A program made the position numbers and the translations under genes. A stretch of DNA of 64,000 nucleotides from CAYWYR01 sp964462685 (GTDB taxonomy: Bacteria > Bacteroidota > Ignavibacteria > Kapaibacteriales > UBA2268): assembly GCA_964462685.1 (NCBI GenBank), contig CAYWYR010000001.1, positions 1 through 64,000 on the forward strand, read 5' to 3'. Under the pieces are notes generated by a model. That model was given only the letters and a program-made list of their open reading frames with translations, did not search any database and had not been told where the DNA came from. The stretch's first letter is position 1. Every line of letters begins with the position of its first letter. Shown here in pieces: positions 17,705 through 25,800 of this stretch.

Positions 17705-18433
17705 ATGTTAAAGCTGATATTATTGATTGGTGTGTTTTTAATGTTTGCTGAATATACCTCTGTTTATTCTCAGACTCTCTGGCTGGGCCCGCCGGTGCTT
17801 TTCTCTAAAGTTGATTATGCCAACCCTGATCTAAAAGCCAATCAAGATAGCATTACTGAATCGGTAAGCATAACCAGAGATAATAATATGGGGATTTTTA
17901 ACCCCGTTTTGGAAAGCGGTTTCGATAGGGATGACAGAACCAGCCCCGCCGGTACCAGATGGGCCAACGGCAGCTTATCCTATGGTATCGAGAATCTGGA
18001 ATTTACTGACTGGACTAGCACCAAAACCGGGCAGAGCAAAGGCGAGGTCGGCCTCCGAAAAGTACTCCATGTCATAAAAGAGGATATTTATATAGATGTG
18101 ATGTTCACATCCTGGACTTCCGGCGGGGGTGGAAGCGGAACAGGCTTCGGGGGTGGCTTTTCCTACGAGAGATCAACACCCTCTTCTTCTAGCTTACAAA
18201 CAGTCAGCAGTAGTAATAGTACTGATTGCTTTATATCAGGTGATTATCTAATCTGTGAAAGCTGGCAGTCGATCAATTCCATCAAAGTGTTTAACCTACT
18301 TGGGGCTATTGTTCATCACAGTACAACTGATTTATATAATTCAGGAGGTATAATATTTGAGAATCTACCCCCTGGAATATACTTTGTACTTATCAATAAC
18401 AATTCAATGCTCAAAATGGTGATTACTGGATAG
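17705..18433 (+). CDS. Small secreted protein with T9SS sorting domain
   Basis: A 242-residue exported protein. The ATG at 17705 is chosen because it directly begins a signal peptide (MLKLILLIGVFLMFAEY, cleavage near YSQ at about 23). The middle part is rich in Gly, Ser and Thr and is of unknown function. The last about 70 residues match a type A T9SS C-terminal sorting domain: IKVFNLLGAIVHHS, then IIFENLPPGIYFVLI and a final short strand ending MVITG. It should be exported by Sec and moved across the outer membrane by the Por system. Confidence 0.75.
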   Translation: MLKLILLIGVFLMFAEYTSVYSQTLWLGPPVLFSKVDYANPDLKANQDSITESVSITRDNNMGIFNPVLESGFDRDDRTSPAGTRWANGSLSYGIENLEFTDWTSTKTGQSKGEVGLRKVLHVIKEDIYIDVMFTSWTSGGGGSGTGFGGGFSYERSTPSSSSLQTVSSSNSTDCFISGDYLICESWQSINSIKVFNLLGAIVHHSTTDLYNSGGIIFENLPPGIYFVLINNNSMLKMVITG

Positions 18434-18464
18434 GGCGTGATTATAATCTTATTTTGATATACAG

Positions 18465-19628
18465 ATGAAGAACAAAATATATATAGATATAATTTCAGGT
18501 GATTATGATCTTTCAAGAGAGGTATTCTCTCTTATTGCATCGCATTATCCTAAAAGATATCTGTGTGAATACAGCAGCCTAAAAGAATACCTGTCTTTGA
18601 ATATTGAATCAGCAAACCGTATTGTTCTCCTGCATGATCTGGAATATTTAAGTAACAGTAATAGAAGCACAATCGGTACATTGTCCAAAAAGCCTAAAAT
18701 ATATCTTGTTTTAATGCAGTCCAAGCCAGATTACAAACTGGTAAGCAATGCTATTAAGGATGGTTTTGAGGACTTCATTTATATTTCCGAGAACAATGAT
18801 ATAGTTACTTCCCGCCTAAGGCTCATCCTGCTTACCTTCATGAGGGAATTAAATAGCCAAAGCGATTTTAAATCTGAAAATATCCCTTTCTCTGTGGTAG
18901 AAACTATGATATCGGCAAAGGTTAAAGGGAGTGTAAGCTTCAGCCGGGATATCGCCAAACTGGCCAAATGGCTTCTGCGGTCAATAGATGATGGAGTAAG
19001 CAGTGGAGAGCTTGACAGCCTGGATAAGGCTGCTAGATTATATTATGCCAACAGACTGTTCCTACCAGATAGCAAGAAAGACCAATTAGCCGTTAGGGAC
19101 GGTTTGGCCACATCTGATCAGATGAATCAGCTCCCGCATTTTTCTAACCTTATATTAGATGAAGCTTATGACCTAAAAGCAACGAAAATGATATTGGAGT
19201 CGGTTTTCGAAAATTTCGACGGCAGCGGATTCCCTGCTGGCAAAAGATCTTGGGAAATACCCTTGCCCTCCCGCGCCCTTAAAGTGGCTTCTGATTTTTA
19301 CGAGAACATCAGGCAAGGCTCATCTCCGAAGGAGTCACTTCACTTAGTAGAAAAATCCTCCAACAGGCTATATGATAAAAGATTTACAGGCGTACTGCAC
19401 GAGTATATTCAAAAATATATAGATACTGAAAAGAATTACCCAGTAGAAACGCACCTGCTAGAGCTTGAGCCTGGAATGGTAACCGCTAAAGATGTTGTTA
19501 CAACAACAGGGCTAAAGCTACTCCCCGCTGGCAGAAAAATCGATCAGCATGTTATCGATCTGCTCGTATCTCACACAAAGTTCGATCCCATAGCTGGCCA
19601 TATCTGGATATCCAGAGACTCAGTATAG
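18465..19628 (+). CDS. Degenerate HD-GYP protein with receiver-like domain
   Basis: A 387-residue cytosolic signalling-type protein. Residues 1-125 look like a response-regulator receiver fold, with LLHDLEYL at the phospho-acceptor strand but without the conserved lysine. Residues 145-320 align with an HD-GYP domain, including FENFDGSGFPAGKRSWEIPL against the usual HHExWDGxGYPxGLxGxxI. All metal ligands are replaced: the HD pair reads YA in LYYANR, the third His is Leu in MNQLPH, and the HH pair reads VF. The C-terminal tail LEPGMVTAKDV with GLKLLPAGRKI is typical of HD-GYP regulators. It should therefore bind rather than hydrolyse a cyclic dinucleotide, or act as a scaffold. Confidence 0.75.
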   Translation: MKNKIYIDIISGDYDLSREVFSLIASHYPKRYLCEYSSLKEYLSLNIESANRIVLLHDLEYLSNSNRSTIGTLSKKPKIYLVLMQSKPDYKLVSNAIKDGFEDFIYISENNDIVTSRLRLILLTFMRELNSQSDFKSENIPFSVVETMISAKVKGSVSFSRDIAKLAKWLLRSIDDGVSSGELDSLDKAARLYYANRLFLPDSKKDQLAVRDGLATSDQMNQLPHFSNLILDEAYDLKATKMILESVFENFDGSGFPAGKRSWEIPLPSRALKVASDFYENIRQGSSPKESLHLVEKSSNRLYDKRFTGVLHEYIQKYIDTEKNYPVETHLLELEPGMVTAKDVVTTTGLKLLPAGRKIDQHVIDLLVSHTKFDPIAGHIWISRDSV

Positions 19629-19647
19629 ATGTGTAGAATTGGGATAA

Positions 19648-20589
19648 TTATATAACCCTTTTCACCATATTTTTCAGATTTATATGGGATATCTTCTCTA
19701 ACTGAATATCTGATAAGCCTATCTTTTTTTGTAGTATCTCCAGAAAATCCACGTAACCTTGCGGGCTTTCATAAGTCCCGTCTCTGATGCCGTCATAATC
19801 AGCCCCGAACCCTAATATATTCTCACCGCCCAGATTCAATATATGTTCGGTATGCTTTACCAGTGTTTCCACGGATTCCTGCTTAGCTTTTTCTATATTT
19901 CTATGCTCTGCAAGTTCAACCCCGTTAACGAACTCTGTGTAGAAATTCAGCCCCATGAACCCTTTTCTGTCTATTATCTCTTTTATCTGCCAATCCTCGA
20001 GATTTCTTTTGTGTTCTCTCATCGATCTGGCATTACTATGGGTAGCGGCTATAGGGCATGATACCGTATCGAAAACATCTTTAAAGCCTGCGATATTCAA
20101 GTGGGAAACGTCAATCATCATTCCCAGCTTTTCCATTTCCTTTACTACCTCTTTGCCGAAACCTGTCAGCCCGTAATCATTATCGATGCCGTCGGCAAGC
20201 ATATTTCTGTGGTTCCAAGTAAGGCCCATAGCCCTTACGCCTAAGTCGTAGAATGAATACAAAAGGTCGATATCATCCTGAATAGGTGTTGCCCCTTCAA
20301 TAGATAGCATAATCTTCATACCAGAAGTTTCTAAGCTATCTGCATCTTTTACAAACGTGATTTGTTCATTACCGTGAGTCCGGCTAAATAGCCCGCAGTG
20401 CTTAACGGCAAAGGATGTAGCTTCGCTGCCGTGCTTATTGGGCGGGGTAAATATCGCGAATATCTGAAAATCACCACCCACATTTCTAAAGCTGTCTTTT
20501 GTCCACATAGCTTCATCGGTATGATATGGGTTATCTGGGTATTTGGTTATTGTATCGCAGTGCGCGTCGGCTATGGTGAACTTTTTCAA
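19648..20589 (-). CDS. Membrane dipeptidase family (M19) peptidase
   Basis: A 313-residue zinc dipeptidase of the renal-dipeptidase family. The N-terminal metal motif ADAHCDT gives His10 and Asp12; the bridging Glu is in LSIEGATP; further ligands are the His of IDVSHL and of ATHSN; GFGADYDG closes the active site. It hydrolyses dipeptides, including some with D-residues at the C-terminal position. No signal peptide is visible, unlike the mammalian enzyme, so it probably works in the cytosol. It stands alone on the minus strand. Confidence 0.92.
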   Translation of the reverse strand: MKKFTIADAHCDTITKYPDNPYHTDEAMWTKDSFRNVGGDFQIFAIFTPPNKHGSEATSFAVKHCGLFSRTHGNEQITFVKDADSLETSGMKIMLSIEGATPIQDDIDLLYSFYDLGVRAMGLTWNHRNMLADGIDNDYGLTGFGKEVVKEMEKLGMMIDVSHLNIAGFKDVFDTVSCPIAATHSNARSMREHKRNLEDWQIKEIIDRKGFMGLNFYTEFVNGVELAEHRNIEKAKQESVETLVKHTEHILNLGGENILGFGADYDGIRDGTYESPQGYVDFLEILQKKIGLSDIQLEKISHINLKNMVKRVI

Positions 20590-20688
20590 GACTTTTAAGT
20601 ATTTATATTACAGAAATAGTGGAAATAAGTACGCATTAAACGATATCTATTGTTTTGCGTCTAAACACTACAACGATCAGGAACAGGA

Positions 20689-21489
20689 ATGCTTATGAAA
20701 TCTTTACATAAAACTATACTATATTTATTAGGGTTGATTTTATTTGTCGCGGCTTACCCGGCAGAAACAAAACCTCTAAGGTATGAGAGCAACAAGGCCT
20801 TTACTTTTGGTGAGCAGCTTAACTATAGTGTAGGTTACAGATTTATAGATGCGGGAACGGCAACGTTCAAAGTTCTCGACAATCCTGTATATAGGGGGGG
20901 CAACAGAGCATTCGATATACGCTTTCAAGTAAGATCACTTCCATCCCTGGAATGGATTTATAAGGTAAAGGACAAATACAGAAGCGTTGTGGATATGAAC
21001 GGTATCTACCCTTATGAATTTCAGCAGATACTCCGGGAGGGGGACTTCAAAAGAGACTTTAAGGCTGAGTTCGATCATGAGAAAAAAGTAGCCACTGTAA
21101 AAGATAAATCATACCCTATTGAGCCCTTTACCCACGACATAGTCTCTGCACTTTATTATATCAGGACGATGAATCTAAAAAAGTATAGAAAAGGTGATAT
21201 CATTGAGTTGCAAAACTTTTATGGTGATACCACATACAGTCTCGGGGTTAAATTTTTAGGACGTGAAACTATAGAAGTCGATGCTGGGACTTTTAAGACC
21301 ATGGTGATTGAACCTATGGTAGCGGAAGGCGGCCTTTTCAAAAGCGAGGGCAGTATAGTTTTATGGCTAACCGACGATGAGAAAAAAATACCAGTGAAAG
21401 TAGGCACGGAGATCCCAATAGGTTTTGTTGGGGCTGAACTGAAAAGCTATAGCGGAGTCAAAGGAGAGATAGCCGCTAAACTAAATTAA
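20689..21489 (+). CDS. DUF3108 exported protein
   Basis: A 266-residue exported protein with a signal peptide (about 1-25, hydrophobic core TILYLLGLILFVAAYPA). The rest matches DUF3108: an opening FTFGEQLNYSVGYRFIDAGTA, an internal HDIVSALYYIRT block and the closing strand pattern with VGTEIPIGFVGAELKSY. The family is periplasmic and uncharacterised. Two in-frame ATGs lie 6 bases apart; the second, at 20695, has the better spacing from AGGA and may be the real start. A strong terminator follows. Confidence 0.85.
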   Translation: MLMKSLHKTILYLLGLILFVAAYPAETKPLRYESNKAFTFGEQLNYSVGYRFIDAGTATFKVLDNPVYRGGNRAFDIRFQVRSLPSLEWIYKVKDKYRSVVDMNGIYPYEFQQILREGDFKRDFKAEFDHEKKVATVKDKSYPIEPFTHDIVSALYYIRTMNLKKYRKGDIIELQNFYGDTTYSLGVKFLGRETIEVDAGTFKTMVIEPMVAEGGLFKSEGSIVLWLTDDEKKIPVKVGTEIPIGFVGAELKSYSGVKGEIAAKLN

Positions 21490-21513
21490 AATATATTTAC
21501 TGCATCTATAAAT

Positions 21514-21539
21514 AAGGCTGCCAAATGGCGGCCTTTTTT
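21514..21539 (+). terminator. Rho-independent terminator of the DUF3108 gene
   Basis: A 9-bp stem (AAGGCTGCC / GGCGGCCTT, one G-T pair) with a 4-base loop and a T-run, 24 bases past the stop codon. Confidence 0.88.
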
Positions 21540-21661
21540 GTTTGGCTTGGATATTGTACAATTGAGTATGAATAGCGAATTACCAATGGTATGGCTTATA
21601 GTAGCCAATCTTAGGCATATAATTCGATTTTTCAACTATATTACAACTTTTTGCTGTGGCA

Positions 21662-21669
21662 TATCTTTG
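21662..21669 (+). promoter_or_regulatory. Possible -7 element for the TPR-like lipoprotein gene
   Basis: TATCTTTG fits TAnnTTTG and lies 14 bases before the ATG at 21684, which would give a very short or nearly absent leader. No clear -33 TTTG at the right distance. Confidence 0.35.
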
Positions 21670-21683
21670 CCGAGGTGCTTAAT

Positions 21684-22328
21684 ATGAAACCGATGTTTTC
21701 AAATATAATACTGGTATTAATTGTAGGGCTTATTATAGTTTCATGCTCTCCAGTAAGATCAGGAAATGTTGATAGGGATATAGATAATGGACTTCTATCG
21801 GCTAAAGATATGGAAGTATCGGATACTTTGTTAGTAGATGATTTTGGCACTTATGATTCTGAGAGTAATACTTTAATCACCTATGTGGATGATATCGATA
21901 TACCCGATACCAATATTATTGTCTTAGAACCACTGGTTACAAAATATGATGATATGTCGGATGAAGAATCGATCGCCGGCCAGTTGGATGATATATCTGA
22001 TTTATTGAACAACGGATTTATTGACCAAGCTTGTAATTTAGCAGAAGTTCTATATAATTCTTTAGATAGCGATTCAGAGGAAAAATGGGAAGCTCGCTTT
22101 TATATGGGAGAATGCAGGGTAGCAAAAAACGATCTTGCCGCCGCCTCCCGGATATTCTCAGAGATAATGCAGTCTGGCGATAGGGGTATTGCCAGAGAGA
22201 AAACGCTGATCAGAATGGGTCAGATAAAATGTTTGGAGTCACAGCCCGCTGAAGCAAGTAAACTCTTCATCAAATTACGGACGGAGTATCCCAGATCTAT
22301 CTATCTGCCATTAGCAAAATGTGAGTGA
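21684..22328 (+). CDS. Lipoprotein with C-terminal TPR-like region
   Basis: A 214-residue SpII lipoprotein (leader MKPMFSNIILVLIVGLIIVSC, Cys21). The ATG at 21684 is chosen over an upstream non-ATG codon because it starts the leader directly and lies just past a TAnnTTTG box. The region 45-95 is acidic and probably disordered. From about 95 onward helices resemble tetratricopeptide repeats (FYMGECRVAKNDLAAASRIF and a following repeat ending LFIKLRTEYPRS), as in YbgF/BamD-like envelope proteins. Function unknown; it precedes a 131-residue unknown gene and the giant surface protein. Confidence 0.7.
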   Translation: MKPMFSNIILVLIVGLIIVSCSPVRSGNVDRDIDNGLLSAKDMEVSDTLLVDDFGTYDSESNTLITYVDDIDIPDTNIIVLEPLVTKYDDMSDEESIAGQLDDISDLLNNGFIDQACNLAEVLYNSLDSDSEEKWEARFYMGECRVAKNDLAAASRIFSEIMQSGDRGIAREKTLIRMGQIKCLESQPAEASKLFIKLRTEYPRSIYLPLAKCE

Positions 22329-22417
22329 TAGCAACTAAAAAAACATTCAGTTTTCAGCTTATGATCCGATAATGATTCAATAAAAATCATTGTAATACAT
22401 GGATGTAGAAGTGGGAT

Positions 22418-22813
22418 ATGAATAATCTAAGGAAAACACAGAGACTGATGCAATCTGAGATAGATAAAGAACTGGAAAGCCTCAGAAACATCGGGAATGA
22501 AATAATTGCCGAGGATATAGCTGAAATGCCTTTTTCGTTCTTTATCGGAAACGATAGACTATCGGTTAAAGTAACAAGGCTCGGTTACGGAGACCAGAGA
22601 ATTAGTCGGGGTAATATAAGTGACGGATATAGTACTCTCCACTATGAACTCAGCGATGACTCACTGGTTAAGCTAAAGCTTGAAGATAGCATTAAGCCGA
22701 TAGAATGGGAAAGTATATTGAAAAAGGGCTCTTATAGAATTACCCTTAGCGGCGATAGACTCGCACGCGGAGTAATTGACAGGTTGACCCTTAGCGAGAA
22801 ATCTGTCAGTTAA
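22418..22813 (+). CDS. Unrecognised 131-residue protein
   Basis: No signal peptide, no membrane segment. The first 40 residues are charged and helical (possible coiled coil), and the rest looks like mixed beta strands with many Asp, Ser and Arg. No family recognised. It lies 89 bases after the lipoprotein gene and 55 bases before the giant T9SS protein, so the three may be one transcription unit. A hairpin (AATGATT at 22371-22377, AATCATT at 22385-22391) lies upstream. Confidence 0.6.
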   Translation: MNNLRKTQRLMQSEIDKELESLRNIGNEIIAEDIAEMPFSFFIGNDRLSVKVTRLGYGDQRISRGNISDGYSTLHYELSDDSLVKLKLEDSIKPIEWESILKKGSYRITLSGDRLARGVIDRLTLSEKSVS

Positions 22814-22821
22814 AAAAATTG

Positions 22822-22835
22822 CCGATAATTATCGG
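22822..22835. promoter_or_regulatory. Perfect 14-bp palindrome before the giant surface-protein gene
   Basis: CCGATAATTATCGG is fully self-complementary and lies 33 bases before the ATG. It could be an operator or a small hairpin between two genes; nothing else supports a choice. Confidence 0.35.
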
Positions 22836-22868
22836 GATTGGTTTAGAAATATCAAAGGATTGACGGTA

Positions 22869-25800
22869 ATGAATGGATCACTGAAAAATACCGCACTCAG
22901 TTTTATCATATTGATGGCGTTTATATTATCGCCGTTAAATGAAGCTGTAGCGAATACATGGGCAAATGTTTCCTCAGGCGTGACGCAGAACTTACTCAGT
23001 GTTAGCAGCGTCAGGGACAATAACGTATTTGTTGCGGTCGGCTCCTCTGGCACTATCGCACGAAGTGATGACTATGGTGCCACTTGGAGTGCGATACAGT
23101 CCAACACCATCAATAATATAAACGATGTATCTCTTTCTGCGGGTAACAGAGGATATATTGTGGGTGATAACGGCTTGCTTAGGACAACCAATGACCAAGG
23201 CCAGACCTGGACTGTTCTAAACTCCCAGACAAATAAAAGACTAAATGCGGTCCATTCCAAAGGTGCAGATACTGTTGTTTTTGCTGGTAACGATGGCTAC
23301 CTGGCAATCTCTTATGATAGCGGTGCTAATTTTACTCCATTAGCCTCCAATACTTCCGATGAGCTGTACAATATCGGTTATTTTGGTGAGAACGGTTATA
23401 TAGTCGGTAATAACGGAAGACTAATCAGGTCGATCAACGGAGGTGCTAACTGGTTCACAGTTCAATCTGTTACAACCAACGCCCTTAGGGATATAGGGTT
23501 TTTCGACGCCAACATCGGTATAGCGGTCGGTGCTAGCGGTACACTTATAAGAACAATCAACGGCGGAACGTCTTGGTCTGTCATATCAAGCGGTACTACA
23601 CAGGATATAACATCTTTATCAATTGATAGGGCAAGGCGTACAGCAACTGCCACTCTATCCAACGGTAGCATATTGAGAACTACCGACGCTGGTTCAAGCT
23701 GGACCGTTTCGACAACATCAACCACATCCAGACTTAATTCAGTATCATTCGCCGATAGCCAAAACGGTATTGCCGTAGGTGCGGGCGGCAGTATAATAGC
23801 CACCGGAAACGGTCAACCTCCAGGGCTTGTAAGCATAATAGCTCCTATAACAGGTCAGTATTTGGTTTCTAACAAGTCACTCCCGATCCGATGGAGCTCT
23901 CAGAATATAGATTCGCTTCATATCAGCTACTCTTTGGATGACGGTGCGAGCTGGGCTCGCGTAGCAAAAGTCAGGGCATCTCAAGGGATACATAACTGGA
24001 CAGTACCTGTTGCCGATAACGAAAACGCTAGAATCAAACTAAGCTCAACTGTAGATTCCACACGGAATGCTATATCAGGCAGATTTATAATTAAAGAATA
24101 CAGGCTGACTCTTGTAACGCCCAATGGCGGCGAGTCACTCCCGGGCGGTGCGAATGCTCAAGTATCATGGCTTTCAGATAATATCAGCAATATAAATATC
24201 GAGTTCTCAACCGATAACGGGACTTCTTGGAATATCCTAGGCAACAGTATTCCCGCGGCTCAGGGTAATACAACGGTTACACTGCCGCTTGCCGGAACCT
24301 CCGATGGTAGAATCAGGATTTCCAGCAGCGATAATAGCCAGCGAAATGATATGTCTGATGCCAGCTTTACAGTTGTAGGGCCAGAAATCAATATCCTCAC
24401 ACCAGTAGCATCTGAATCGTGGAGTGCTGGAGAAACTCGAAATATATCTTGGAATTCGGTTAGCGTAAACAGACTGAAAATAGAGTATAGTGTAGATGGC
24501 GGTACAAATTGGCAGACTATTGCCCCTGCAGTTGCTGCCTCAAATAATACTTTTAGCTGGACTGTTCCGAACATGCCGACAAATAACGCTAAAATAAGAC
24601 TGACCGACACACTTAATCCAACTATCAGATCTGTATCTTCTGAATTTACGATCAATAGATTCCCGATCAATCTTACTTCTCCCAATGGTGGGGAAGTGAT
24701 AAAAAGCGGTACCGATTTCCCTATCACTTGGACTTCATCTTTCATACAAAGCATTGATATAGCATATTCTATTGATAACGGAAACAGGTGGCAAACCATA
24801 GCCGATAATGTTTCGGCTTCTTCAGGAACATTCAATTGGTCTGTTCCTGAGATAATAACCGGTTCGCTCAAAGTCAGAATACGAAACTCAAATGATTCTC
24901 TCAATCTGGATATTTCGGATAATAACGCATCTGTATCAGGCATCAGGATAATAGACCCAGTAGATGGAAAACTGATCATTAAAGATCAAGATCCTTTTTA
25001 TCTATCAATAAACTGGGAAAGTATAGGGGTCGATAATGTAAACGTGGTCATGGATGCAACAGCCGGCAGAACGGTAATCGCCAGCAATCTGCCCGCAGCT
25101 AACACAGTAGCAGCAACTTTTACGAATGTTACTACTGAGGAAATAAGCATAAAGGTCTTTTCAACTCTTGACAGTACTATCCAATCCACTTCGAATGTTC
25201 GTATTGGGGTGCCTGTAGCTGAAGTTATATACCCGAATGGCGGTGAGTATCTAGGCCAAGGTAGAATAGAAAGATTGAGATTCTCTAGCGAATTCACCGA
25301 AAAAGTCGATCTCAAATATTTTGATGGGACTAATGAATACGTCATAGCTGCAGATATTGATCCCGCGAACGGCACTTTTGACTGGACAGTCCCGACAGTT
25401 CTTTCAAACAGTGTGGTATTCCGAATATATAATACCCAGAACGGGCAGCTTCTCGATGAAAGCGACAATGTGTTTACCATTACCGATGAGAAAATCACTG
25501 TTCTTACTCCTAACGGGGGAGAGCTTTTCTTTCCCAGTGAGAGACATCTAATAAGTTGGGATGCCAATAGCGCCTCATTTGTTGATATCGAATACATTAC
25601 CAGAAACGGCAATAGAGCTGATACTTTCAGCATCGCAACAAGGCAGCCAGTAGTACCTTCGGGCATGAACTGGATAGTACCTAACACCCCTGGAGAAGAA
25701 GTATCCTTAATAATTAAAGATTCCGATAAGCCGGGCATATACGATACTACCGACGCTCCGCTAAAGCTTGCGGGTATCAAACTTACCAGTTTTGAGAATA

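Noticed and set aside
22371..22391. Fur-box-like hairpin AATGATT/AATCATT upstream of the 131-residue gene
   Set aside because: Arms are 7 bases apart and the genes downstream have no metal link; too weak to call.
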